Positions 32,485 through 43,990 of a stretch of 64,000 nucleotides of DNA are shown here, one piece after another (the stretch's first letter is position 1; each line of letters starts with the position of its first letter). The notes beneath the pieces were generated by a model that was not told where the DNA came from, did not search any database, and worked only from the letters and a program-made list of their open reading frames with translations. Origin of the DNA: Lutjanus erythropterus (taxonomy: Eukaryota > Chordata > Actinopteri > Lutjaniformes > Lutjanidae); NCBI GenBank assembly GCA_020091685.1, contig CM034593.1, positions 46,473,388 to 46,537,387 of the forward strand, given 5' to 3'. A program made the translations under genes and the position numbers.

Positions 32485-33060
32485 CTGCACTGATGAAATG
32501 CCACCTGACAAAAATAAACCGTGCTGGCAGTTAGTAGTACTGTAACATTCATGGCTCATTATGGGAGGTTTGCCTAATAAACTGCTGTTTTTTTATCAGA
32601 TGGGAATGAATCATTTATGTTTCTTATTAAAGTCAGAAATCAGGTTTTGGAATCCATGAATCTTGCAGCAACATAACACCAAATTATAGTTTCTTCGATT
32701 GCTAACATGCGTAGGTCAAAACTCAAGTCACATTATCCGACTTCTTCACACAGTCAGTCTCTGTGGACCAAACTGTGACTCATTTTTCTTTGTTTTCACA
32801 CATAATTCACTCAATGACCACTTTTTCAAAACCCATGAACTTTTTTCTCCTTCACACTCCACCACCTGCAAAACACTTTAACGCTTTAAACTCAAAGCGA
32901 AACAGTTTTTGAAGAGGAATCAGTCATGTACTCATGAATAATCTGGTGCTTCTCTTTCTATTATGCACTGTAGTCTATATCTTGCATTGCTGTGTCTGTA
33001 TTTTCTTGTTGTTTGTACTTTGCACGGTCTCTTGTTTATTTGTTGCTGAGTCTTTTGTAT
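32484..33060. other. Non-coding DNA, no recognised feature
   Basis: AT-rich; no repeat pairing or coding frame seen. Confidence 0.5.
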
Positions 33061-33061
33061 A

Positions 33062-33689
33062 TTAAAGGGATGGTTCACCCAAATTCAGTCATTATCTACT
33101 CACCCTTATGCCAGCTGAAGGTCAGGTTTAGTTTTTTAGTCCACAAAACACAGCTGGAGTTTCACAGGAAAACAGTGTTTCAGAATCTCCCAAACAGTGG
33201 AAGTGAATGGTGACCAGTTTTCAAATGTAACAAAAGAGTAAAAGAGTAAAAACATAAAATGCCTCTATATTGCTCATCTGGCATAATTCAAGTCTCCTAA
33301 AGCCCCAACATACCAAGTTGACAAAAAATGTCATTTACTCCATGTTTTTAGTCTGAATCTTCACTGTAGATCCTCAGCTTGGAGCCACGTTCATGAACAC
33401 ATGCACACTGAACTGTGTGTGTGTTTATTGTGACGGTGTGTAAACAGCATGTCAGGACTTAAGGACACTTGGATTACATCCGACAAGCAGTATGGAGGCA
33501 TTGGTGTTTTTTTTCCAGTTGTTTTTTTCCATTTAAAAACTGGTCACCATTCACTTCAATTGTTTGAGAGATTCCGCAACACTGTCCAGCTTTGTTTTGC
33601 AGACTAACAAAATAAACCCGACCCTCAATCGGCATCTGAGTGAGCAAATTATGACTGAATTTTCATTTCTGGGAGAACTATGCCTTTAA
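33062..33689 (+). mobile_element. TTAAAGGG-type fold-back MITE, copy 1, 628 bp
   Basis: It starts 'ttaaagggatggttcaccc' and ends 'gagaactatgcctttaa', with TTAA at both extremes. The two halves are inverted copies for roughly 250 bases each. For example 'gtgaatggtgaccagttttc' on the left pairs with 'aaaactggtcaccattcact' on the right, and 'cctctatattgctcatctgg' pairs with 'acaagcagtatggaggc'. A transcript would fold into a very long hairpin. It is non-coding and similar to copies at 43991-44641 and 49634-50280. Confidence 0.88.
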
Positions 33690-34670
33690 AGGCCCAGCTA
33701 GGGGTGGGCATTGAAAATTAGCTTAGGCTATAAAAGCATCGTCATCATGCATCATGTGTCGCATTGATTTATGCTACATACATGTCCCTATACAAATAAA
33801 CATGAATAAATAAATAAACAAATATTTACAGACAGTAGGACAGTACACAGTGTTGGGTGATTTTCTTTACATTTTTTTTGTAATTACTTATAATTGGAAT
33901 CCTGGAATGTGTTTGTTCTTTTTTCCCCCAGTTCTTATCTTTTTATTTTTAAAAAGTAAATGACTATATGGAAAGATATTTAAAAATAAAGGATATTGAA
34001 ACAAACTGCTGCATTTCAGATGGATTTATGTGAAAAATCATTCAAACTTTGAAGATGAAAGTTGATTGTTTGTGTAATCCTCCTTGTTTTCAGTGTTTTT
34101 AAGTCAGTTTGTTATCAGTGACAGTGTTTGATCTGAGTTGAAGATGATGCATGTCAGTAATTCAGACTGTATGAGGAGTTTTGAAAAAGTGGCTTCAGAA
34201 AAATCTAGAGATGTAACAATATATCAGATATCACAATGTTGTGGTAAAAAGTGTCCAAATACTGTACCAGACTGTGACACTGTCTATGGTGATATTAAAT
34301 GGGTAATTATTTTATTATTTTGATTTCATTTTATTGAAGGACTTGTTTGTTTTGCAGTTGTACACACATAATTCAAACATTCATTGTCAAAGACTATTCA
34401 TGGTATTTTTTTTTTATTTTATTAACCCTTAAATTTAAGTTTCCTGTTTCCTGGGGGATACGGTAAGTGTGGATCATCAGACGTTTTTCAGTAGCTTATT
34501 CATTGTTTATAAAATATTTTAAAAGTTGGCATATGAACTGTTTTTTAAAAAATGACAAAAAAAAAAGTTTAATTCATACTCTAAATAGGCGATGTGTCTT
34601 GGGACTGTCAGTCGGAAACTAAAGGTCAAATTGTGGAATAAAACCTTAAATTTTGTTGGTTTAGTCTGGA
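33690..34670. other. Non-coding DNA, possible decayed hAT-like start
   Basis: 'gctaggggtgggcattga' near 33700 looks like the left end of a hAT-type element, but no right end or target duplication was found. A second possible terminus, 'tagagatgtaacaatat', lies near 34206. Confidence 0.3.
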
Positions 34671-34671
34671 T

Positions 34672-35505
34672 CAGGGGTCTGCAACCTGTGGCTGTGGAGC
34701 TGCATGTGGCTCTTCAGTCTCCAGAGGCTCTCTGTGACCTCAGCAAAAAATTGTATGGAAATAAATAATAGTTATTTCTTTCACATTTTAATTTTCATTT
34801 ATCATTGTTGTGGGTGTATGAAAAAGTTGAGACAACTCAACATTTCAAAGCAACGTACCACAATAAATTTTTGAGTTTTGAGCTCTTTAAGTTTTCCCAA
34901 CTACAAATCTTTTGTTGAGATAATTTACTTTTCCTCTATACATAAATCTTTGGGTTTAAGAACCCCCCAAATATGTATTTAAAAAAATTCAAATGTTTCA
35001 AGTAAAAGTGAGAAGTTAAAATCTTGAAATACATGAGTTTCTAAAATTCAATGATTCAAGTTTTCCACAGAAAAAAAGTAAATTATCTCAACAAACCATT
35101 ATAGATTGGCAAAACTTTTTGAAGTTTATTTCAAAAGAGAGTTTGAGTTGGGCTCAAAACTCAAATCTATTGTTGTACGCTGCCTTGAAAAACTGAGTTC
35201 TCTCAGCTTTTTTTTTTTTTTTTTACAGCATAATTTGTAAACTGTAAAAAATATGTAGCCTATAAACCACCTATATAAAATGTATGTTATCGTCTAAGTC
35301 TATGGCTCTGTGCCCTTTCCTCTAAATTTTGATGGTGGCTAGTCTTTTTAAGCCACCGTAGGTTAACTTAACTATGAAATAGTTAAATTAAAAAAAAATG
35401 TCTTCAGGAAAAACAGAGAATTTAATAGTTTTGGCTCCAGGCAGATTTCTTTTCTTTTTTTGGGCCAAAAATGGCTCTTTTGATCATAAAGGTTGCAGAC
35501 CCTTG
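34672..35505 (+). mobile_element. hAT non-autonomous element, 834 bp, with nested MITE
   Basis: Ends are 'caggggtctgcaacc' and 'ggttgcagacccttg', a 14/15 terminal inverted repeat of the well-known CAGGGGTCNGCAACC hAT type. The flanks are 'gtctggat' (34664-34671) and 'gtctagat' (35506-35513), a 7/8 target duplication. About half of its length is an unrelated nested fold-back MITE (34828-35228). No transposase is encoded. Confidence 0.9.
34828..35228 (+). mobile_element. Long-inverted-repeat MITE nested in hAT, copy 2
   Basis: The left arm has 'aaaaagttgagacaactcaa', 'gagttttgagctc' and 'ttttgttgagataatttac'. The right arm carries their inverted counterparts 'gtaaattatctcaaca', 'gggctcaaaactcaaa' and 'ctgagttctctcagcttttt'. 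The arms are ~150 bases each, so nearly the whole element folds back. The same MITE sits in another hAT at 29285-29585. Confidence 0.78.
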
Positions 35506-35818
35506 GTCTAGATACATGAGAAAATAGCAATTCATTAATTCTGCAAAATATTTATTTGTGCTCACCCATTTAAGGGTTAAAGAAGAAAGTCAGAAGCACT
35601 TTATGTTAAAAAAAAATACAAATTTCATATGAACAAAAATGCTGCACACATCAGATTTATTATTTAATAAAGGGAATTTTTCAAGTCGTTGTTTTTCTGT
35701 TTTTTATTGTAATAGTTATCATAATGTGGGTTTTGTACTGTGGTGTTATCATACCCAGAGATTTTACGTGCATCAAGCTCTGGCTTGTGCAAATTTCTCT
35801 GCTGCATTTGTGTTACAG

Positions 35819-35929
35819 TTGGAACAGCAGCAGGAAAAACGTGCATGAAGTTCAGTCACAGTTTGATGAGTCTGTGATGTTCAGCCCTGTGAGGACTCAG
35901 GTGTTTTACCTCCACAGGCAGACTGTAGA
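35819..35929 (+). CDS. Candidate internal exon, unknown protein (weak)
   Basis: A good 3' splice site (pyrimidine-rich, ending 'gtgttacag') precedes 111 bases that are open in only one frame. They end at a strong 5' splice site ('aga|gtaagtatg'). The frame begins WNSSRKN and continues to MFSPVRTQVFYLHRQ. The composition is plausibly coding, but I do not recognise the protein. An acceptor 148 bases downstream (36079) would keep the frame and give a stop at 36127. Chance is a real possibility. Confirmation needs RNA-seq or a protein match in related fish. Confidence 0.2.
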
Positions 35930-36078
35930 GTAAGTATGACTGCTGTGCATTTGTCATGTGTAAGCCGGTTACATACACAATGTTTAGAGCCTCCAAGTAA
36001 TCCCATAAAAGTAAAAAGCAGTCTAAATATGCCTGTCAGTCTACCTCTGTTTGTCTGTTGACGTGTTTGCATTGGCAG

Positions 36079-36129
36079 GCGGCCTAAGGTGTGCTGGAAA
36101 ACCTTCCACCTTCCACGGCACGGACGATG
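36079..36129 (+). CDS. Candidate terminal exon paired with 35819-35929 (weak)
   Basis: The acceptor 'gtttgcattggcag' is followed by a frame compatible with the upstream candidate exon. It reads ERPKVCWKTFHLPRHGR across the junction and then TGA (36127-36129). A different frame of the same segment stays open to 36263 but does not join the upstream exon. There is no nearby canonical polyadenylation signal. Confidence 0.15.
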
Positions 36130-37080
36130 AATGGATGATGTCTGAGACACAGCAGAGACCAAAGTGTTTAAGACAGAAAGAAAAGTCTGCCTCTTTCAGG
36201 AGAGCAAGGAAAACAAATTCAATCTCCAGCAGCTCGTGCAGCACATCCAAATCACACTTTTGAACCATAATCACACCCACAAAAGCTCCAAATTTCTCTT
36301 AATGTGAATTTGGAAAAGCTTGAAATAAGTAAAAGCTACAGTATATCAGCTGTCACCACCTTTCTTTTCTTTTATTTCTCCCTTTCTTTTCCTCCCTCTC
36401 ATCTTCCCTTTTACCCCAGCCACAAAAATATTGCGTCCAATGAAGCAGAAATACCACAAAAACAGTCTTCAAAAGAAAGAAGAAATTGTCCTCGTGCTCC
36501 ACTTCTCCCCTCACCATGTTTCTTTGTTGGCCCCATCCCCTGGCGAACGCCCCCGCACGCTTCGAGACCCACTTTTCCAGTTTAATTTGACCAACCTCTG
36601 AATCACCATGTTTAATTTCCACATTACCTGACTTAACTGCCAGCATAACTGCCTGGCTCATGTTAATGTGCTATTGTCTTATTTAAAATCTTTACAAAGC
36701 TTCAGTTTTTGGCCATAACTCAGCCAATAAACTAAGCTGCACAGTGCAAATTAGCATAAAAGATATGAGAGGAAAGCGGGTGGAGTTACTTACTGCATGT
36801 GGCTTGTTCAGCAAGATAAGATAAAATAAAGTAAGGTTGAACTTTACAGTGTAAAGCAGGACGAGTGCAAATATAAAATATGAATAAACAGTGATACAAA
36901 ATCCATCAAATCCAAAATATACACACAGTTAACAGTAAATCCCATTGAAGGTTACTTTTAGAAATATACCTGGAATTGCTCTATATGAATACTGATGGTC
37001 ATTTTACTCGAATTTATTTATTTCTGTTCATGATAGAAATTATACGGTAGAGAAAGATAATGTTTCAATGTTGGAGACAC
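36130..37080. other. Non-coding DNA, no recognised feature
   Basis: A pyrimidine-rich stretch lies at 36360-36420, and AT-rich sequence from 36660. No repeat pairing seen. Confidence 0.45.
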
Positions 37081-37330
37081 AACTTTAAAGGGCCAACATG
37101 TTCATTTAAAAAAGAAATGATTTTAAAACGAGGATTATCATAATAGCACATTTTTATACCAATGTTATCAGTAGGTATTGTTAGTTTTAGATTTTGAACA
37201 CATTTATTTGAAGTTATGACTTCTCAACTGGGACATAAGTATTTTCTGGCACAGAACGATTTTAGACATTTAATCAGTTGCATATTTTATATACATACAC
37301 ATCCATCAAGAATAAATTTTTACCACAAAA
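37081..37330 (+). repeat. Dispersed repeat, copy 2 (pair of 26620-26960)
   Basis: Colinear with 26620-26960 through 'agcacatttttatacc', 'gttatcagtaggtattgtta', 'tagattttgaaca' and 'gtattttctggcac'. No coding capacity. The 163-codon frame starting at 37278 lacks any domain and extends out of it into unique sequence. Confidence 0.6.
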
Positions 37331-37955
37331 TTGGAATTTGAGTATTATTATAAAACAAACGGTGATAAACCTACAGAAAATGAGCATCAAACTCTTCAGC
37401 TCTTTAGCCTCTTTCAGCTGTTGTTTTGGTCTTACAAAGTTTAGTATTTGGTTCACTTTAATTCTTCTCATTAAACTCATTTCCAGCTGTTTTCCGCAAC
37501 AAAGTTTTGACTTATTAGTGACCTGCACAGCACTGTTAGTGGCTGAAAGAGACACGCCACGCTTTTCAAGTGACTTCGCTGTAAACCTGTCCACAGCTTT
37601 TCCAGGCTGTATTCATGGTTTGGGTTTTTCACAGTCACTTCCTGTAGCCTGCATCTTCCCTTGGATCTCCTCTGTTGGATTTTTGGTTCCTTTCCTTGTC
37701 TGTAAGTTTCTTTGTGTTTGGTTTTTCCTCACCTTGTTTGAGGACTCTCCCTGCCTTACATTGATGTAAACATTTTGTATGGTTTTGTATCACTGAATGT
37801 CTCCCCTCTGTCTCCATTGCCTGCAATCAGGTCCAAACCGGTCAACTTTTGAATTGTTACAGGCTGTTGATGTCACATGACTTTTGTTATGTGACTTTCT
37901 GTCTTGTAAGTCTCTTCAGTGCCATCACGTGACCACAGTTGGCAAAAGCACCACA
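37331..37955. other. Non-coding DNA, no recognised feature
   Basis: T-rich sequence. The long frame here is low-complexity Leu/Phe/Ser-rich and unsupported by homology. Confidence 0.45.
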
Positions 37956-37959
37956 TTTT

Positions 37960-38821
37960 TTTACTCCAGTAGAAGTACAGATTCTTGTGTTAAAAAAGAC
38001 TCTGGTAAATGTCGAAGTACTGATTTAACTTTTTTTACTAAAGTAAAAGTGAAAAGGTAGAGGCTATGACATGTACTCATATCTGTTACATCTTGTTATG
38101 TAATTTTTGGTCTTCTTACACCTTTTTCATCTTGTGACATCATCATTTTTTTGTCTTGTTACGTCATTTTCACAGTAACGCTTCAACTTCCAGTTCATGG
38201 TAAATAGGCTGTGATTACATATTTGAAATTTCTCAGAAATTCCCACAAACTACCCAAATATTTCATGGTTAAGTACGCGATAATTAGCAAGAATCATAAA
38301 TAAAATTTCTTATCCCCAATCAAATCCCCAAATTTATTGAAAATTACCCTGACATTATTTAATAATTATATTCTGTGATGTTTAAATAAGCAGTTAATAT
38401 CTCAATTTCTCTTAATACATTTCCAGTTAAGTAATGCAAATGCTTTATTCCCAAGCCTGCTGTTTTCCAAATATGTTACTTGGTAATTACAACCCACTAC
38501 ATGAATAATGGTACTTACTAATTATCATACAAACGACAATGAAATTTGTGGGTAATTTCTGAAAAATTTCACATATTTTACTTGGTAATCATGAAAATGA
38601 AATTATGGGACCTGGAAATGGAAGTGTTACCAGTTTTGCTCTTGTTGCATCTTTTTTCATTTAGTATATCTAAGTTTTAGTAGTATAAGCATAAAGTACA
38701 GATATTTGTGTTCAAATGTAGGGAGTAAAAGTAAAACGTTGTCAGATATTATGAATACTCTACTCTAAATCTACTTAAGTACAGTAATGAAGTATTTGTA
38801 CTTAGTTCCTTCTCATCCCTG
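37960..38821 (-). mobile_element. hAT-like non-autonomous element of the 'aagtact' type, with nested MITE
   Basis: The left part has 'ccagtagaagtacagattct' and 'gtaaaagtgaaaaggta'. The right part has 'cttaagtacagtaatgaagt' then 'atttgtacttagttcc' and ends 'catccct'. Alternating 'agtact/aagtac' words are typical of a very common teleost non-autonomous hAT family that starts 'agggatgggaagtaac' (from memory). The precise left end is uncertain and no clean target duplication was found. Confidence 0.6.
38174..38632 (+). mobile_element. Fold-back MITE nested in hAT-like element, copy 1
   Basis: The left end is 'agtaacgcttcaacttccag' and the right end 'ctggaaatggaagtgttac', an imperfect terminal inverted repeat. 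Inner sequences 'catatttgaaatttctcaga' and 'taatttctgaaaaatttcac' are likewise inverted. A sister copy lies at 53466-53722, again inside an 'aagtact' element. Confidence 0.7.
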
Positions 38822-39369
38822 GATGTGACGTGAGTAATGTAACGTATTTATTACATTGTAACCCCAAACACGGTCATATCCTAAACCGACTGGTAACTGT
38901 GCATTAAAATTACACAGCTTCTAAAAGGTACATTGTGCTTCTGTATCAGACGCTGAGGGCTGCAGCTGTGTGATTTACAAATATTCCTGATGGACAGACA
39001 GCTTTACCTGTTACTAAAATAACCACTAACTTCTGTTAACTGTAGCAGTCATTAGTCAGTTCCTTCAGTTAGCTGTGCTGCTACTCTGGATGCTTGGAGG
39101 ACTGGGAAAAATGATGGCATTCACACGGCTGGCACGGAGCTTTGGAGCGCCAGGAGAAGTGAGAAGTTGTCCAGAGTTCATCAAGTTCATGAGTTTGTGC
39201 TGCGTTAAAGAAACTTTGCCCATCTTTGGACTTTTCTCCACCACTCTCAATTCTAATTCAGCGCGCCTCGGCTTCACGTCGGATGATGAATGCTGGATAA
39301 GTTGTCCCTGTGCTCTACTGTATAACCAGCCTCTCTGCCTCTCCAGACACTTCTCTATAAATGCCGACC
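38822..39369. other. Non-coding DNA, repeat-poor
   Basis: It carries the 101-codon plus frame at 39075-39380, with no recognisable domain or splice context, and 'aataaaagcc' close to its end. It may belong to the conserved block that follows. Confidence 0.4.
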
Positions 39370-41100
39370 CACTGGGCTAATTTAATAAAAGCCTTTTCTA
39401 TGTTACCACAGAGACACACCAGGTAATTACACCCACAGCCTGGCCTGCACGCACATGTTATTATGGGATACAGAATTGATCTGAGCGTGCCCAGGGGTTG
39501 CCAAGGGAGACGGATGGCCACTGCCAAGTGTCCTGTCTCCCGTGGCCATGGAAACGCAAGGCAAACGAGTGCATTAACGAGGCGTCTGCTAACAACACCC
39601 TCCACACGCACAAACACACGGCTGAAAGGACAGTTTGGCTAATTCAGTCTTTAATCGAATAGCCAGATTAACATGAGACAAGACTCCTCTCTGTCCCTGA
39701 CACCTGTTCAAACAGCAGCCACTTCATTTCAATCCACGAGTCAACACACTCATCAATTGTTTGGCCTTTTAGGTGCGCGGAGAAAGAATGAAATAATGGA
39801 AAAGAGCAACGGAGAATGAGAGGGAGAGAAAGAAAGCACGCTGCAACCTTTTAAAGCCTTCATTTAAAGCCCTGGTGTGTTTTTAACTTGTTTCATTATT
39901 AAGACAAGGTGGAGAGAGCCAGAGAGGATCTGTGTGTGTTATTTCATTATTAGTAGGGGAGGAGGGAGCCGAGTGAAGAGCACCAATTGTCCAAAGACTT
40001 TTAATTGGATTGCTAAAGCGCTTTCTTAATTGAGTTCTGTATTCTTGCTAATATAAAAGGCTACATCTTTATGTTGTGTTGTACTAACACACACACAGGC
40101 AGGCGCGCACACGGACCCACACCTAAATTGAACCCAGGGGGTCAAGGGGAGCAAGAGGAGATGAGATTTGATGAGTTTGTACGCCGGACGCTTCAGCAAA
40201 AATTCAATTTAGACACCCTTAGATTGACTGGTTAATTTCTAACAGCTTACCTATAATAGCTTTCCTTACTGTCGCCTTAATTAAGTTCTCACATTAATGC
40301 TTTAGCTGGGGATCGGCGCTCTTTAGAACCTGTTAACGCACATTTCCCTGGTGGTCAGAGCACACACACAACACACAACACACACACACGCCTAGAAGAG
40401 GTGAGGCGAAGTGGAGAAATTAAAAACACAAAACCTTAAGCTCACACATGCACACATGCACACACACAAATTGATAAGGTAAAGGGGCCCTCAGGAGCTG
40501 CACCTGAAAACACAAACGGCCAAACTCATCTAATATCATTCCTCGGAGATTAGGGCCACATGCACATATGTTTTCCAGCCGTGACGAGAAAGGAAATATG
40601 GCCTCTCACAGAGTTGCAATCATAGACCAAATTTATTCCAAATTGTTTTTCATTTATGTTCCGCCTGCTTTTTTTTTTTTTTTTATACTGCTGGAAAGTG
40701 AACAGAGGGAAAGCGCTGACATAGAGAGTTCATTTGTACTTCTCCTACCTGTAGGCTATACAAGGAGCATCTGCCACAGCGTGCTAAAACATGAAATTCA
40801 ATCTTGTAACGTGGCTGGAGTGGTTTCCTCGCTCCACTGCGTAGATCTGAGTCTGGGAAGTAAAAAGAGGAGAGCATCCAGCCGGCTCCGGCAGGTTAAA
40901 ATAAAGTCTGAATGTAAAATAGACTCAATTGAATTCCAATTGGTTTCACTGAAGGAGTTTGCAGATTCCATTTGGAACCTGTTGGTGAGGCGTATTAACT
41001 TTGTATTACCACTTTACACTTAAGTGTATGAATTGATCAAGTGGATTTAATGAGTTTAGCTCTTTTCTCTCCCAGCTGAGAGGCTCTGCTCAGGTTAGTA
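39370..41100. promoter_or_regulatory. Candidate cluster of conserved non-coding elements
   Basis: For about 1.7 kb there are no transposon signatures, only short CA stretches (40346-40391, 40443-40468). The sequence is rich in homeodomain and forkhead-like words ('ggtaattacacc', 'ttaattggattgc', 'cttaattgag', 'cttaattaag'). At 39542-39555 lies GTGGCCATGGAAAC, 12/14 to the RFX X-box consensus GTTGCCATGGCAAC, with a second half-site 'gttgccaagg' at 39497-39506. The 151-codon frame at 40568-41023 crosses a poly-T tract and has no domain. The enhancer reading is inferred from texture and motifs; conservation was not tested. Confidence 0.35.
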
Positions 41101-41449
41101 TCTGTACACACCAGGGGCCCTGTTCCTAGAAAGGCCTGACGATCGAAGGTGATCTTCCCTCAGCTGGATGCCATAATGCTCGTCAGGTTTATAGCTGGCA
41201 TATGCACATTGTCTGCTGGTATTACCGTAACTGCTGGCTGAAAATCACCTCATATCAAACACTTGCGCTAGTTTCTTTGTACAGAGATGATCGAGTTTCC
41301 ATCTGTGAATTTAAAGCCTCCATGAAAAGTCAAAGCATGATATTTCTGTTTTATCCACAAAATATAAAAGTGCTAGTCCTGCAGGATCATGGTCCACATA
41401 TACACAATGTGGTGTGTGAAGGAATTACTTAAAGCCTCTAGAAATGTGG

Positions 41450-42317
41450 CTTCAAATAGTGAAAATGTACATATTATATCAAAGTTGAGTGTATTTGTTC
41501 TTTTGGAAACTCCACTACATTTCTAGGAAGGTTGACATTACTCTTTACTTTTCGGCTAAGCAGAGCTTTCAAGTCAGCTGTTGCTGTTTTTTCTTTTCTA
41601 AAATGCAATTGGTCACACGCTGTGCTCCTCATAGAAGGAGACCAATCACAGTATCCGCTCGCAACTGGAACTGATGTAAAAGCAGAAATACGTCATCTAG
41701 ACGCGCTCTGTAACAAGAACAAGTAAGATCTCCCTCTTTCATTCAAACAAAACTCAGTAACAGTGACAGCAGGAGAAAGACTAAATTAAATCTAAAGATG
41801 TTATTATAATTAGAAGAAGAGAAATAATTCCAGGGAGGCCTTTAATGTTGGGTTGTTTTTATCAAGGTGAAAAATACCACATAATTCATGTATATACTGC
41901 TCCTGAAGACAGAAAGAAATCTCAGTTATTTAACAGACTTAGAGAACTTCTTATAGTTATCTTCAATCTAATTTTATGATGTGATTTTAATACAGTTACA
42001 TCAGAAAATGATGTTTGTTTTTGATTGTATTTCTATGCTGAAGTTTTTATAGGTGTTTCTATAGGTTTTGTGTAGCAGAGAGTTACAAGGTTCTGTAAAT
42101 GCATCGTGAAAACAATACAGCAATTTATTGATATTAGAAAATGTACTTTGTAATTTGTACTTTTGAATACTTAAGTATTTTTAAAAGCAAGTACTAGAGT
42201 ATTTTAAGTCAAGTAAAATTTTGACAGAGCAACTTTCATTTGTAGTTAAGTAATATTTGACCAGGAGTATCTATACTTTGACTCAAGTACTGGGGTTGAG
42301 TACTTTGTCGACCACTG
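41450..42317 (-). mobile_element. hAT-like non-autonomous element of the 'aagtact' type
   Basis: The right end, read on the minus strand, starts 'cagtggtcgacaaagtactc' and continues with 'aagtacttgagtc'-type words. Near the left, 'ctccactacatttctagg' and 'gttgacattactctttac' belong to the same family. The left terminus is eroded, so the left coordinate is approximate. Confidence 0.55.
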
Positions 42318-42439
42318 ATTATAACACATCATCAACCATCAACATAAACACACATCAAAACAAATAACAAGAAGAAAAACCCTGTTAACAAGGACACTAT
42401 AAAAACACCACACATACAAAAAACCCCACAACACAAACA

Positions 42440-42735
42440 ACAAAAAACAAATAAATACTGATATCATAATAATCTTTCTTCTAAACTTGGTCTTACTATA
42501 TTCCATCTTTTTTCATAGTCATTCGTTCTCCCCTGCCTTGCAGCAATAATGTCTTCTAACATAAAGTAATGTTTTAAAAAGGAAAGAAAACAGTGGAAAA
42601 TCAAACTTGATGCAAGCCATCTTTTGATAGTCCTCCAAAAAGGCGCCACATGAGGACAGAACCAAAATAAATGCAGCATGTCTTCAGTTTCAGATTTACA
42701 AAAACAACAGTTTTCATCCTCTTCTCTACTTCAAG
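42440..42735 (-). mobile_element. L1-like LINE, ORF2 C-terminal remnant
   Basis: On the minus strand the translation reads CCFCKSETEDMLHLFWFCPH then VAPFWR. This matches the Cys/His-containing C-terminal segment common to L1/Tx1-group LINE ORF2 proteins ('C..C...E...HLFW.CP....FW'). It lies just past the coding part of the reverse transcriptase, so the insertion is heavily 5'-truncated. The AC-rich stretch 42330-42440 would be its 3' untranslated region. Confidence 0.65.
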
Positions 42736-42739
42736 TCAA

Positions 42740-43985
42740 AAGCATTTTCCTTGTTGGCAGTATTTTGAATAGAAGTTTTAACTGAAAGTATCAGTAATCA
42801 GTTAGTTAGTTTGTATTATTGTGCAACTTTGCTAGTTAGTTAGTTTGGATCTAAACTGATTTAGTTTACTTCCTTGAGGTGGATGGAGGCAGAGACAGAC
42901 CAGCAACTGCAGGGTTAAATGACTGTTTTTGTTAAAGTAGTCTGGAGGGATTTAACAGCTTCACTTCACCCATCTGGTGGGAAAACTGACAGATTATGAT
43001 TGGTCGGTGAAATGGATCACATAACTTTGTGGATTATTATGCCCAGTTCAAAACCAATAAGGAATGTAATTAAAAACTTCTTTTTAGATGCTGACAAATA
43101 TACATAAGGTATTAAATTACATAGTTAACTTTTATTTGATCTCTCTAATATTTTCTCAATTAATCTTAAAATAAATCCTGTCACAATCTTGTTTGGTGGA
43201 AAAAAGGTCCAAACATGTAGAGCACACAAACGTAAGTAGACTATTTTCATTACTGATCCTCTCCTTCACGGCTATTGCAGCAGTTTTAGAGCTATGTGTT
43301 GTTTTGTCTGGTGTTTTTAGAAATGCCAAAAAAACTTGGTTTAAAAAACTACAAACTCTACATATTTGGTTTCAAATTAAAGAGGAAATTGTGTTTTGTC
43401 AAATCAGTCAGTGAACTGCAGCAACTTCCAGAGGGTTAAAAAGAGAAAAAATATACAGACTAAGTTGTATTTTGAAGTACCTTTCCAATACAACATGATA
43501 AACGCCAGGTTTGAATAGTTTTCACTGTGCATTAATGACTCAAATCACAGCCTTTCGATGTCGGCCATGAAATGTTTCTATTCAAAACAGAAACGATAGA
43601 GTGAAAGAGAGATGGCCGATCAGTTCATGGCTGTGGAGCAGCAGATAATAGTGGAGTTACTGAGTAACAACCAAACTAAGCAGGGCTAAACTCACACATG
43701 AAAACATGTCCTATTAGTTTGGACCTTTACATCTTTAACCTTGTAACTGTTTTGTCTTGGGGTCATACGCAGCGCAGAATAATCAGTTTCCATTCTTCCT
43801 GGACCCAGGAAAAGCCTTAATATTAAGCTGAAAGGCTTTTTATGATGAAGAAAAGGTAGTTTATCTTGTGAAGCTTCCTCTGAGTAAAAGTCCACTGTGG
43901 CTGCAGGAGAAGAGTTTTTTTTTTTTTTTAAGGATGTGCAGATAAATGGCTCATGAGCTGCTGTGATGGCAAAATGATACTTACT
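42740..43985. other. Non-coding DNA, no recognised feature
   Basis: AT-rich; a poly-T tract at 43914-43930. No repeat pairing or credible coding frame was found. Confidence 0.45.
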
Positions 43986-43990
43986 TTTAA

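Noticed and set aside
33062-33689. Long hairpin considered as a microRNA precursor
   Set aside because: The whole 628-bp element is a repeated fold-back MITE with several copies, far longer than a microRNA hairpin.
37278-37769. 163-codon plus-strand frame
   Set aside because: Leu/Phe/Ser-rich translation of T-rich DNA, beginning inside a dispersed repeat. The sister repeat copy does not keep the frame.
40568-41023. 151-codon plus-strand frame
   Set aside because: Crosses a poly-T tract (Phe run) and shows no domain. The block is better explained as non-coding conserved-like sequence.
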